DNA from: Secundilactobacillus similis DSM 23365 = JCM 2765
Lineage (GTDB): Bacteria; Bacillota; Bacilli; Lactobacillales; Lactobacillaceae
Length of the DNA stretch: 50,949 nucleotides
Direction of reading: 5' to 3'
Assembly (NCBI RefSeq): GCF_001311075.1
Contig: NZ_BBAD01000016.1
Location: 1 to 50,949 of the forward strand
Shown: piece after piece, positions 8,554 to 17,191 of the stretch
Numbering within the stretch: the first letter of the stretch is position 1
Layout of the letters: each line of letters starts with the position of its first letter
Program-made: the position numbers and the translations under genes
Notes under the pieces: generated by a model
Database searches by the model: none
What the model saw: the letters and a program-made list of their open reading frames with translations, nothing else
What the model was told of the DNA's origin: nothing

Positions 8554-10563
8554 GTGAAAATTTATGTTAATGCCAACGCCATTCGAGATGGAAACGGTAC
8601 TGAAAAGGCACCCTATAAATTAATCAATGACGCGGCACGTGTTGCTGCCGCTGGTGATGAGGTCTTAGTTTATCCGGGGACCTATCGTGAAAACGTTAAT
8701 CCGGTCAATGCCGGCACTGAAGATGCGCCAATTACGTACCGCAGTGTGGAACCATTGAAGGCAATTATCACCGGTGCTGAAAAAGTCACTGATTGGAAAC
8801 GATACAAAGATAATGTTTGGGTGACCCGAATCAATAATAACTTATTTGGCGACTACAACCCATATACCACATATATCATCGGCGACTGGTACCTCGGACC
8901 CGTCAATAAGCATACAGGTGCCGTTTATATGAATGATCGTCAATTTTACGAAACCGAGACTTTAGATGACTGTTTGAAGGGTGACGTTTATGCCCGGTCT
9001 TGGGATCAAAAGCATTCTGTTTATAAATGGTACACCGAACAAGACGAAGAACGGCATGAGACGATTATTTATGCTAATTTCCAAGGTCAGGATCCAACTA
9101 AGGAATCAGTTGATATCAATGTTCGGCGTGAGGTGTTTTGGCCACAAGCAACCGGCAGAAATTACATTACGGTCAGTGGGTTTGCAATCAATAAAGCCGC
9201 GACAACTTGGGCGCCACCTGCCGCTTACCAAGATGGCATGATTGGTCCGCACTGGTCAAAAGGGTGGCTTATTGAAGACTGTGATATCAGTCATTCACGT
9301 TGTGCTGGGATTTCGCTAGGTAAGTACAAGGATCCTGATAACGATCACTACTTCACTTACAAGCACGTTAAGAGTCCCACTCAAATGGAACGGGATGCCG
9401 TCTGCCGCGGGCAATATCATGGTTGGTATAAAGAAAATATTGGCCATCACGTCATCCGGCGGTGCAACATTCATGATTGTGAACAAGATGGAATCGTTGG
9501 TCGTCAGGGCGGGGTATTTAGCTTAATTGAAGATAATCATATCCACCATATTAACAACATGCAAGAATTAGCTGGTGCCGAGATTGCCGGCATCAAACTC
9601 CATGCGGCAATCGATGTCATTATTCGTCGTAACCACTTCGATCACTCAACGATGGGGCTATGGTGTGACTGGGAAGCGCAAGGTACCCGGATCACGCAAA
9701 ACCTGTTTGATCACAACTATGCGCCTGATGGGACTGCGCCACATTTGAAGGGTGCGATGGAGAGTCAAGATATTTGGGTCGAAGTGAGTCACGGCCCGAC
9801 ATTGATCGATAATAACTTACTTTTATCGAAGGGCTCATTGCGGATTCCAACCCAGGGGTTAGCTATCGTTCATAACTTGATTTTAGGGTCATTTACACTA
9901 GTTGGTGCTGGTACGGATCATCCGGGTAAGGGTGAACCGCAACCACGATATACGCCGTATCACATTGCACACCGGACGGAAGTTGCCGGGTTCATGACGA
10001 TTCTGCATGGCGATGATCGGTTCTATAACAATATCTTCATCCAAAAATGGCCTGTAACCGATACGACACCGGCGACCAATGAAAAAGTTGGCACCTACGT
10101 CTTTGATGATTACCCAACTTATGATGAATGGTATGCGCCATTTAAAAAAATCGAAGGTCAACCAGCGGTGGAGAATGACATGGCAGACTTGCAGCCATAT
10201 CACTTCGGGCATCTACCAGTTTGGGCCAGCGGTAACGTTTATTTAAACGGGGCTCAAGCTTGGAAGAAGGAGGATCATAAGTTAGTGGATGACCAAGATA
10301 AGGTCGAGTTTGAACTTGTTGAAAAAGATGGCAAGCCATTGGTGAAAACGAACTTGTACGAGCTACTCGGCAACTTCAAGAATAGTATCATCAACACCGA
10401 TGTTTTAGGCGAAGCGTTCGAACCAGAACAACGTTTTGAAATGCCGAATGGGGACGATATCATTTTCAACGAAGACTACTTCGGTAATCATCGTGGGGTT
10501 TCAACAATTCCGGGACCGTTTGCGTCACAACAAGCGGCAAAGAATTTTCTTTGGCACAAGTAG
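8554..10563 (+). CDS. GH120 beta-xylosidase
   Basis: 669-residue right-handed beta-helix glycosidase of family GH120, which releases xylose from xylo-oligosaccharides (type enzyme XylC of Thermoanaerobacterium). From memory of XylC, long stretches agree: NGTEKAPYKLINDAA, WAPPAAYQDGMIGPHWSKGW, GAEIAGIKLHAAID and LWCDWEAQGTR. XylC's nucleophile Asp382 and Glu353 align with Asp372 and Glu343 at identical 29-residue spacing; Glu410 in VEVSHGP matches Glu405. About 15 extra residues (near 388-405) sit between the nucleophile and Glu410. No signal peptide, so it acts on imported oligosaccharides. GTG 8554 follows AGGAGG. No xylose transporter is adjacent; phosphoketolase elsewhere in the window would use the pentose. 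Some GH120 enzymes also cleave arabinofuranosides. Confidence 0.87.
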   Translation: MKIYVNANAIRDGNGTEKAPYKLINDAARVAAAGDEVLVYPGTYRENVNPVNAGTEDAPITYRSVEPLKAIITGAEKVTDWKRYKDNVWVTRINNNLFGDYNPYTTYIIGDWYLGPVNKHTGAVYMNDRQFYETETLDDCLKGDVYARSWDQKHSVYKWYTEQDEERHETIIYANFQGQDPTKESVDINVRREVFWPQATGRNYITVSGFAINKAATTWAPPAAYQDGMIGPHWSKGWLIEDCDISHSRCAGISLGKYKDPDNDHYFTYKHVKSPTQMERDAVCRGQYHGWYKENIGHHVIRRCNIHDCEQDGIVGRQGGVFSLIEDNHIHHINNMQELAGAEIAGIKLHAAIDVIIRRNHFDHSTMGLWCDWEAQGTRITQNLFDHNYAPDGTAPHLKGAMESQDIWVEVSHGPTLIDNNLLLSKGSLRIPTQGLAIVHNLILGSFTLVGAGTDHPGKGEPQPRYTPYHIAHRTEVAGFMTILHGDDRFYNNIFIQKWPVTDTTPATNEKVGTYVFDDYPTYDEWYAPFKKIEGQPAVENDMADLQPYHFGHLPVWASGNVYLNGAQAWKKEDHKLVDDQDKVEFELVEKDGKPLVKTNLYELLGNFKNSIINTDVLGEAFEPEQRFEMPNGDDIIFNEDYFGNHRGVSTIPGPFASQQAAKNFLWHK

Positions 10564-10580
10564 GCTGAGTAGGCATAAAA

Positions 10581-10628
10581 AGCGGGCTCACCGTCATCAT
10601 TCCAATTGGATGGTGACGGTGAGCCCGC
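10581..10628. terminator. Bidirectional terminator
   Basis: GCGGGCTCACCGTCA pairs with its complement across a short loop, flanked by AAAA on the left and T-rich sequence on the right, between the convergent xylosidase and ohrR genes. Confidence 0.85.
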
Positions 10629-10644
10629 TGTTCGTTATTGTCAG

Positions 10645-11115
10645 TTATTCAGTGACACCGTGAATCAATTGATCGTGATTGATCGTGTTCAGTTCGCCGA
10701 TAACACTGTTAATTTGCTTCATGAATTGGTCGTAATCGATGCCATCTAGCTTCAAGAAGTCCACGCAGGCGTTGACCCGGCTGTAAACTTCATCACGCTG
10801 GTTTTGGGCAAATTCAGTGACTTCAATGTTCACGTGTCGTTCGTCTTGTTGGCTACGGGTTCGGGTGACCCAACCCATGCTTTCCAGACGTTTAAGCAGT
10901 GGGGTTAACGTCCCACTATCAAGATTAAGGTGTTCGCCCAATTCACGAACCGTCATGGGTGACTTCTCCCAGAGAGCCAACATGGCGATGTATTGTGGGT
11001 AGGTGAGGTGGAAAGGCTTCAAAGCCTCTTGGTAAAAGTGATTGAACGTCTTACTAGCGTTGTAGAATGCGAAACAGAGCTGATCGTCTAGTAAACGAGG
11101 AGTCGTATCGGACAT
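10645..11115 (-). CDS. ohrR: OhrR-type MarR family peroxide sensor
   Basis: 156-residue MarR-family winged-helix repressor. The OhrR signature is clear: the reactive cysteine in DDQLCFAFYNAS (Cys14), LTYPQYIAMLALWE, and the recognition region LDSGTLTPLLKRLE followed by the wing RSQQDERHVNIEVT. OhrR represses ohr, encoding organic hydroperoxide resistance protein; oxidation of the cysteine releases DNA. No ohr gene is adjacent, so its target must lie elsewhere or differ. The start is ATG 11115 (cat on the plus strand). An inverted repeat at 11150-11167 just upstream may be its autoregulatory operator. Confidence 0.85.
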   Translation of the reverse strand: MSDTTPRLLDDQLCFAFYNASKTFNHFYQEALKPFHLTYPQYIAMLALWEKSPMTVRELGEHLNLDSGTLTPLLKRLESMGWVTRTRSQQDERHVNIEVTEFAQNQRDEVYSRVNACVDFLKLDGIDYDQFMKQINSVIGELNTINHDQLIHGVTE

Positions 11116-11149
11116 AGTGGCGCCTTCTTTCTAAGAGTTTTAGGTAAAT

Positions 11150-11167
11150 CGTCATCAATTCATGACG
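11150..11167. promoter_or_regulatory. Inverted repeat upstream of ohrR
   Basis: CGTCAT and ATGACG are separated by six bases, 35 bases upstream of the ohrR start, where an autoregulatory operator is expected. It does not look like the B. subtilis OhrR site, so the assignment is tentative. The rest of 11116-11443 holds no convincing gene. Confidence 0.35.
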
Positions 11168-11443
11168 GTCTGTGATGGACAATTTAATCATTAGTCGAAT
11201 TCATTGTACCCCGCTTGATTTTGCTTGTCCAATTATTTATATGCTTAGTGATATGGATAAGAAACATTATTCGAAATATGAAGTGGATTGTCACTTGGCG
11301 TGGTTAAAAATTAGCTACGGCATTATTAAAGACGGTGTACTGCTTGATTTGTTTTTTAGTCAGCTTCAAAAGTTGATGCTTCTGGATAAAAGCGTTCTCT
11401 CTTGCCCAATTAACCGGTATAATGACGTCAGAGGGGTGATTCG

Positions 11444-11722
11444 ATGTTTATGTCGACAGGTGATTTTAACCAAGCACACGTCATTAAAGGTGTGGTGGCT
11501 GTAACGTGCCATAAAATGTTAACGTCCGAAAAACCGGATGAATTTGAATTATTTGATCAACTATTTGAAGATGCCAAACAGCAACTCTTTCAAAAAACGA
11601 AGGCGCGTGGTGGCGACGGAATCGTTAATGTGTCGTTTAATACGGAAGTGGTTCGCATGAGTGTTGCACCTAAGTTTTTAATCGTTCACGGTTATGGAAC
11701 CGTCATCACTTTGCCAAAATAG
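11444..11722 (+). CDS. YbjQ/UPF0145-like (DUF74) protein
   Basis: 92 residues resembling the UPF0145/YbjQ (DUF74) family, small cytoplasmic pentamer-forming proteins of unclear function. Seen: IKGVVAVTCHK near the start, the long helix FEDAKQQLFQKTKARGGDGIVNVSFNTEV, and the terminal VHGYGTVITL strand. ATG 11444 follows AGAGGGG; a TATAAT box lies about 20 bases further upstream. It ends just before the tRNA-Leu promoter. Confidence 0.65.
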   Translation: MFMSTGDFNQAHVIKGVVAVTCHKMLTSEKPDEFELFDQLFEDAKQQLFQKTKARGGDGIVNVSFNTEVVRMSVAPKFLIVHGYGTVITLPK

Positions 11723-11725
11723 GCC

Positions 11726-11754
11726 TTTACAAACCACTGATGATACGGTATGAT
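11726..11754 (+). promoter_or_regulatory. Promoter of tRNA-Leu
   Basis: TTTACA (-35), exactly 17 bases, TATGAT (-10), 17 bases before the mature tRNA-Leu start. Confidence 0.75.
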
Positions 11755-11771
11755 TATTTCTGTTGTTTGAT

Positions 11772-11855
11772 GCCCCGGTGGCGGAATTGGCAGACGCGCA
11801 GCGTTCAGGTCGCTGTTTGGGCAACCAAGTACAGGTTCGAATCCTGCTCGGGGCA
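11772..11855 (+). tRNA. tRNA-Leu(CAG)
   Basis: 84-base class II tRNA. The acceptor GCCCCGG pairs with TCGGGGC; the D arm contains GGCGGAATTGGCAGAC; the anticodon stem CAGCG/CGCTG encloses TTCAGGT with anticodon CAG at 11806-11808; a variable arm is followed by the T arm CAGGTTCGAATCCTG. The 3' CCA is not encoded. It has its own promoter upstream and a terminator downstream. Confidence 0.96.
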
Positions 11856-11884
11856 TAATTAACATACCGAATCAATGATTCATT

Positions 11885-11920
11885 AAAGCTTTGCTAATTA
11901 AGTTTAGCAGAGCTTTTTTT
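11885..11920 (+). terminator. Terminator of tRNA-Leu
   Basis: AAGCTTTGCTAA pairs with TTAGCAGAGCTT (one mismatch) and is followed by a T run. Confidence 0.85.
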
Positions 11921-12009
11921 GTGCGTTCAAGATTATCATTAACAATCGTTTGACTTGATTATTCCCCCAATTCGACTTATTCTCTACATAATTAATTTGG
12001 AGGTGTCGG

Positions 12010-12237
12010 ATGATGGAACTAACAGCAACGGATTACAACATTTTAGACGCGATTGCAACGGGTAAGGTTGAACCGGGGACTAGCCCAAGTTACTTTGTGG
12101 ATTACTGTGACAACGTGATTGGCGGCGATCCAAAGCCCTTGATTGCGGCAGGGTATATTGATGCCGGTCACTTTATTAACGGCTTGACCGAAAAGGGTAA
12201 ACAGGCGTTAGCAAACCGTGATCAACCATCAGCTTGA
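12010..12237 (+). CDS. Small wHTH-like hypothetical protein
   Basis: 75 residues from ATG 12010 (a second in-frame ATG follows at once) after GGAGG. The pattern LTATDYNILDAIATG ... AAGYIDAGHFINGLTEKGKQAL resembles a compact winged helix, especially the LTEKGKQAL strand-helix element, but the family is not recognised. Its 3' end overlaps the next gene by 20 bases, implying translational coupling. Confidence 0.6.
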   Translation: MMELTATDYNILDAIATGKVEPGTSPSYFVDYCDNVIGGDPKPLIAAGYIDAGHFINGLTEKGKQALANRDQPSA

Positions 12238-12586
12238 TTTCTCACACTTAGAAGACGTTCGTGGGCAAATTCAACGGATTTTTAATCACTGGCAATCTCG
12301 AATTGAGCAGGTTGAACTGGGCGCCCGAAAGCGACAGGATTTTGCTCAGGTCAACACGGTGACGCGGTTGTTGCGACACGAAATCCAACGTTATTATCAG
12401 GCCAATCAACTGATTTCGCGCTCATTGCCACTGGCAAATCGCCGGTTACAGAAACGCTTTTTGCAGGCGTTGCGCGAACTGTCTTCCCGAATCGTGTCCG
12501 TGCCGACGAAGGCGCTGGCCTATGATGATTTAGTGGGATTTAAAGCCAACCTGTTTGTTGCACAACAATTTGTGTTAACGACATGA
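12218..12586 (+). CDS. Hypothetical helical protein
   Basis: 122 residues, starting at GTG 12218 inside the end of the preceding gene. Almost entirely helical and basic (LEDVRGQIQRIFNHWQSRIEQVE ..., RLLRHEIQRYYQANQLISRS). No family recognised and no membrane segment. It is the middle gene of a three-gene run of small proteins. Confidence 0.55.
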   Translation: MINHQLDFSHLEDVRGQIQRIFNHWQSRIEQVELGARKRQDFAQVNTVTRLLRHEIQRYYQANQLISRSLPLANRRLQKRFLQALRELSSRIVSVPTKALAYDDLVGFKANLFVAQQFVLTT

Positions 12587-12607
12587 TAAAAATGAGGGAT
12601 GTGTTTC

Positions 12608-12877
12608 GTGCGATTATTAATTAGTGATGTGCGCGAGTTAAGGCTTGGTGATCGGACTGCCGAAATTGAGCAATTTCTGGCTAAAATCGGTTATCAAATT
12701 AGTGAGGCTTCTGCAACGACGATTATGCTAGCAAATGATCATGCATCGGTGACGGCTAGTGTGCCAGTTGTGCTTCAGCGGTATGATCGAGATCATTTTT
12801 TAAGTGTGACGGCCGCGGATGGTGAGCAGTTTGATTTGCCTTACGTGAAACAGCCTCAAAACCGGGTGCGGTTTTGA
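12608..12877 (+). CDS. Small hypothetical protein
   Basis: 89 residues. I place the start at GTG 12608, which has GAGGG at a normal nine-base distance; the in-frame ATG at 12599 lies directly against that site. Mixed alpha/beta, with a long helix (GDRTAEIEQFLAKIGYQI) and then strands; not recognised. The stop codon lies inside the descending arm of its own transcription terminator, so the last residues (QPQNRVRF) are encoded by the hairpin. Confidence 0.55.
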   Translation: MRLLISDVRELRLGDRTAEIEQFLAKIGYQISEASATTIMLANDHASVTASVPVVLQRYDRDHFLSVTAADGEQFDLPYVKQPQNRVRF

Positions 12878-12888
12878 GGCTGTTTTTT
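12849..12888 (+). terminator. Terminator overlapping gene end
   Basis: AACAGCCTCAAAACC pairs perfectly with GGTTTTGAGGCTGTT around a six-base loop and is followed by Ts. The TGA stop of the preceding gene is at 12875-12877, inside the right arm. Confidence 0.88.
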
Positions 12889-13005
12889 GAGATTGGAAAT
12901 TTACAGGTGGAGAACTACGCGTAAGGTAATTAGCAAAAGCCGAGAACGGCGACTTGCTATTGATTGGCCCTTGCGCTTTGCGCTCTCAACGCTTCATTTC
13001 ACACA

Positions 13006-13245
13006 CTAAACTTCTTTTGAGACCTGATACGCCTTAGAATCATCACCATTTTCATTTTGATGAGTGATTTCGTTATCGGCTAAAAAGATGTCGAACGCTT
13101 TATTATCAACGCCTTTAACGACCAGCACGTGGCCATCTTGCACGTGGTTAGCTTCCCGATAGATTTGCGCTGTTCTCACAGCTTCATCGTAATCGTGGAA
13201 GTTCCCAATTGAATCACCGGGGTTGAAGAAAATTAAATTATCCAT
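13006..13245 (-). CDS. Small acidic hypothetical protein
   Basis: 79 residues, acidic and soluble (FFNPGDSIGNFHDYDEAVRTAQIYREAN ..., LVVKGVDNKAFDIFLADNEI). Two in-frame ATGs exist at 13251 and 13245; only the second has GGAGGG at proper spacing, so it is preferred. Not recognised. It is transcribed away from asnB. Confidence 0.6.
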   Translation of the reverse strand: MDNLIFFNPGDSIGNFHDYDEAVRTAQIYREANHVQDGHVLVVKGVDNKAFDIFLADNEITHQNENGDDSKAYQVSKEV

Positions 13246-13402
13246 TGTCATCCCTCCATTTCGTGTTCACTTTTATTATACAGCATTTGGGGTTTGAATA
13301 ATATCGTAGCGCTTTCATTTGGCGACACTTAAAGAAAACGTTATGCTAGTACATGTTTAGTAGTATTGTGCGCCATTTTTTGCTAAAATAAAGCATGTTT
13401 TT

Positions 13403-13477
13403 GATTACGGGTCGATCGACCACGCGTCGTCGGCAAGGATCACGCACCGTAATCACAGAAGGCGCACCGAGACCTTC
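13403..13477 (+). promoter_or_regulatory. Structured 5' leader of asnB
   Basis: GATTACGG (13403-13410) pairs with CCGTAATC (13447-13454), enclosing a GC-rich palindromic segment, and a second hairpin follows (GAAGG with CCTTC, 13458-13477). Both lie between a TAAAAT box near 13384 and the asnB ribosome site. The T-box core GGGTGG is absent, so this is not a T-box. Its function is unknown. Confidence 0.45.
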
Positions 13478-13520
13478 GACAATGTAAGCGTAAATAGCAG
13501 GATAAAAAGGGGATATCAAC

Positions 13521-15420
13521 ATGTGTGGATTCGTTGGTTATGTTAACCAATCAGGCGTTCCAAGTGATACGATCGTAAAAATGGCGAACCGGATTCGTCA
13601 CCGGGGACCCGATGATGAGGCTTACTTTAGTGATGACAAGGCTACGATGGGCTTCCGTCGGTTGTCAATTATTGACCTTGCTCACGGTAAGCAACCAATG
13701 TATAACCAAGACCAAACCAAAGTTTTAACCTTTAACGGTGAAATTTATAACTACCAAGATATTCGGAAGGAATTACAAGACCTCGGTTACGAATTCCGGA
13801 CTGACGTGGATTCAGAAGTTTTGATTCATGGTTACGATGCTTGGGGAGCTGACCTGCTACAAAAGTTGCGGGGCATGTATGCCTTTGTCATCTATGATTC
13901 TAAGACCGGTGACGTCTTTGGCGCCCGCGACCATTTTGGTATCAAGCCATTGTACTACTATGATGACGGCGATACGTTCCTGTGGGCTTCCGAAATTAAA
14001 GCCTTCTTGGAACACCCAAAGTTCAACAAAGAATTTAATAAGGATCTGTTGGCCATTCACTTGAGTTTTGAATTTATCCCTTCAAAGGATACGATGTTCA
14101 AAAACGTGTTCAAGTTGTTGCCAGGTCACTACTTCTTACACCACAATGGTCAAACTGAGACCCATGAATATTACCGGTTCAACTACGACCATATCGATGA
14201 AAACCAAACGATCGAAGAAGACGCCAAGAAGATTCGCAAGATCGTGGACGAATCAGTTGACGCACATATGATCGCCGATGTTGAAGTTGGGAGTTTCCTG
14301 TCAAGTGGGATCGATTCCAGCTACGTCTTGAACGAAGCGGCCAAGTTAAAGCCAATTCAATCATTCTCGTTAGTTTAATGATTCAAAATACAGTGAATTG
14401 AGCTGGTCAACCGAATTTGCCAAGGAAATCAAGCAACAAAACACGCCATTAACGATGACCGGTGACGATTACTTTGACATCTTACCAACCATCATGTACT
14501 ACATGGACGAACCACTGTCTAACCCATCAGCCATGCAACTTTACTACCTCTCAAAGGGGACCCGCGAACACGTGAAGGTTGCCTTATCTGGTGAAGGGGC
14601 CGATGAATTCTTCGGTGGCTACAACACCTACCTTGAAGCCAAGCCATTTGAAACTTACCAAAAGTGGGTCCCAGCTGGCATTCGCCGGTTGCTTGGCGCA
14701 GCTGTGGTTAACTTACCACGGTTCCATGGTCGTCGGTTCCTCGTTCGTGGGGCGCAACCACTGAGCGAACGTTACTACCGGGTCAACTACGTCTTTGACT
14801 ACCATGATCGTGACCGAATCTTAAAGGATCCAAGCTTGAACATGGATGCCGGGGCCTACACGAAGCACATCTTTGATGATGTTAAGGGTAAGGATGAGAT
14901 GACCCAGATGCAGTATTTTGACATCAACACCTGGTTACCTTACGACATCTTGCACAAGGCCGATCGGATGAGTATGTGTAACTCATTGGAAGTTCGGACG
15001 CCATTGGTTGATAAAGAAGTTGCTAAGTTTGCAGCCACGATGCCAATCAAGACGCGGATTCGCGGGACCGAAACCAAGGTTTCACTGCGGACGGCCGCAC
15101 TTTCTGAACTCCCAGAACGGGTTGCTAAGAAGGAAAAGTTAGGCTTCCCATCACCAATCGCTTCTTGGATCAAAGAAGACAAGTACCGGACTCGGATCGA
15201 AGAGGCCTTCACCTCTGACGTTGCCAAGAAGTTCTTTAACACGGATGCCTTACTTGAAATTTTACAAGAACACATTAATGGTAAGTCTAGCATGCAAAAG
15301 ATCTTTACCATTTACACCTTTATCTTGTGGTACCAAGTTTACTTCCCAGAAGACACTTCAGCGGATACGGTAAGCAAGGTTCGTCGCACGGACATCGACA
15401 AGATTCCAGTTGCTAACTAG
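13521..15420 (+). pseudogene. asnB: Asparagine synthetase / amidotransferase, frameshifted
   Basis: Class II glutamine amidotransferase plus ATP-dependent synthetase. Residues 1-285 read in one frame from ATG 13521 (Cys2 nucleophile in MCGFVGYV, RHRGPDDE, FNGEIYN, SSGIDSS pyrophosphate loop) and stop at 14378; the rest (from about 14377, SKYSELSWSTEF onward, SGEGADEFFGGY, ADRMSMCNSLEVRTPLVD) is in another frame. Restoring two bases, a G after 14369 and a T in 14374-14376, gives SFSVSFNDSKYSE and a normal 633-residue protein, so error is likely. It forms asparagine from aspartate, but upstream of murE, asl and racD it may amidate the D-Asp cross-bridge as AsnH does in Lactococcus (inference). 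Confidence 0.88.
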
Positions 15421-15433
15421 AGCCTAGTTAATT

Positions 15434-15494
15434 GAAACCGGCTTGCACCCGTCAACCCATTTACGGTCGCCGGGCGTAAGCCGGTTTCTTTTTT
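15434..15494 (+). terminator. Terminator of asnB
   Basis: GAAACCGGCTT pairs with AAGCCGGTTTC over a long loop and is followed by TTTTTT. It separates asnB from the murE operon. Confidence 0.8.
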
Positions 15495-15603
15495 CGAGCA
15501 AACGTGAAATAATGGAGTGTGCGCTAAGTAGGTGATTTGCCTACGCAACGCAATCGAGTTAGCACTTATTGGGGCTAACGAAAGCACTGTTGTTGGGGTC
15601 GTC

Positions 15604-17190
15604 ATGAACGGCGACCTAACGAAACAGCATTTAGGAGATGAATCAAAGCCAATGTCACTTGATATGACCCAAGCGTTGACTTTATTAAACGAACATCAAT
15701 TACTCATTCAAACGACGCAACCAGCGTCTACGCAAACGTTTCAACACGTGACCTACGATTCTCGACAGGTCACCGCTGACACGTTGTTCTTTTGCAAAGG
15801 TAACTTTAAACCCGCTTATTTGGCGAGTGCCAAGGCAGCGGGGGCAACAGCCTACGTTGCTGAAACCGCGTATGACGAAGCGGGCGCTGGTCTGACCGGC
15901 ATTATTGTGACCAATATTCAAAAAGCAATGGCGTTGTTAGGGGCAGCTTTTTACGGTTATCCGCAAAACGACCTCTTTATCGTTGCCTTTACGGGCACTA
16001 AGGGGAAGACGACCTCATCGTACTTCACTTATCACATTGAAAAACAACACACTGATAATCATGTGGCGTTGTTTTCAACGATTGATCGTATCGTTGGCAA
16101 CAAGCCAGCCGATAAGTTTAAGTCGGATTTAACCACCCCAGAGTCCCTTGATCTCTTTCACGATATGCGGTCAGCCGTTGACAATGGGATGACCCACCTT
16201 GTGATGGAAGTGTCCTCACAGGCGTATAAGAAGAACCGGGTATACGGCCTGACTTTTGATGTCGGCATCTTTTTAAACATCACACCAGATCACATTGGTG
16301 AAAATGAACACCCAACTTTTGCTGATTATCTGCATTGTAAAGAACAGTTACTGGTGAACTCCCGAACGTGCATCATTAACGCCGAGACTGCCCAATTACT
16401 GGATGTTTACCAAACGGCGAAGGCAACGACTGAGCCAGAGCAAATTTACCTGTACGCACGTGAAGGGGCTAAGCTGGCACTGCCACTCGACCTTGACGTC
16501 ACGTTTAAGAACGTGAACGAAGATCTTCACCAAAGTGATTTTGCGGTGACGGCCTTGTCGGACAAAGCTAAAGCACTAGCACTTGATGAAACCTACGAAC
16601 TGCACGTACCAGGTGACTACAACGAAAGTAACGCCGTCAGTGCCATTATGGCGGGGGCGTTATCAGGGGCGAAGTCAACTGAAATCAAACAAGCGTTGGT
16701 CGATGTTCACGTCCCTGGTCGGATGGAAATGGTCACGAGTCCGGATCACGGCACAATTTACATCGATTACGCGCACAACTATGCGAGCCTAAAGGCGTTG
16801 CTGCAATTCTTACATCAACAGACCCACGCCGGTAAGGTGATCGTTGTAATCGGCAGTACTGGTAACAAAGGCGTTAGTCGCCGAGAAGGCTTTGGTAAAG
16901 CGTTGAGTGAAGAGGCTGACGTAGCGATTTTGACGACTGATGATCCCGGTTATGAAGACCCCAAGGTGATTGCGGACGCCATTGACGCCCACATTGACCA
17001 CGAACGGGTCACCGTTCAGTTTGTGATGGATCGCCAAACGGCCATTGAAACGGCCATTAACATGAGTACCCCAGACGACATCGTCGTGTTGGCCGGGAAG
17101 GGTGAGGATGCCTACCAAAAGGTAAATGGTGTCAACACGCCGTACCCAACCGATGTCACGATTGCGAAAAATGCTGTGAAGGAGCTTTAA
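15604..17190 (+). CDS. murE: UDP-N-acetylmuramyl-tripeptide synthetase MurE
   Basis: Mur ligase adding the third stem-peptide residue, here probably L-lysine, to UDP-MurNAc-Ala-Glu in the cytoplasm. Seen: the P-loop FTGTKGKTTSS, TTPESLDL, MEVSSQAYK, LNITPDHIGENEHP, the carbamylated-lysine region YLHCKEQLL, IDYAHNYASLKAL and TTDDPGYEDP (not the DNPR motif of diaminopimelate-specific enzymes). The start is uncertain: ATG 15604, or ATG 15652 (MSLDMTQAL), which agrees better with family N-termini and has AGGAG slightly far upstream. It ends one base before the D-aspartate ligase start, strong evidence for coupling. Confidence 0.92.
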   Translation: MNGDLTKQHLGDESKPMSLDMTQALTLLNEHQLLIQTTQPASTQTFQHVTYDSRQVTADTLFFCKGNFKPAYLASAKAAGATAYVAETAYDEAGAGLTGIIVTNIQKAMALLGAAFYGYPQNDLFIVAFTGTKGKTTSSYFTYHIEKQHTDNHVALFSTIDRIVGNKPADKFKSDLTTPESLDLFHDMRSAVDNGMTHLVMEVSSQAYKKNRVYGLTFDVGIFLNITPDHIGENEHPTFADYLHCKEQLLVNSRTCIINAETAQLLDVYQTAKATTEPEQIYLYAREGAKLALPLDLDVTFKNVNEDLHQSDFAVTALSDKAKALALDETYELHVPGDYNESNAVSAIMAGALSGAKSTEIKQALVDVHVPGRMEMVTSPDHGTIYIDYAHNYASLKALLQFLHQQTHAGKVIVVIGSTGNKGVSRREGFGKALSEEADVAILTTDDPGYEDPKVIADAIDAHIDHERVTVQFVMDRQTAIETAINMSTPDDIVVLAGKGEDAYQKVNGVNTPYPTDVTIAKNAVKEL

Positions 17191-17191
17191 C

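Noticed and set aside
11172-11504. Plus-strand open frame of 110 codons upstream of the YbjQ-like gene
   Set aside because: No ribosome site, atypical composition (many Cys, Leu, Ile), and its end overlaps the better supported gene at 11444; likely chance.
13403-13477. T-box riboswitch before asnB
   Set aside because: No GGGTGG core, no specifier loop pattern and no terminator with T run before the start codon.
14398-15420. Independent gene for a short asparagine synthetase
   Set aside because: It begins mid-domain at a TTG without ribosome site and continues the upstream frame once two bases are restored.
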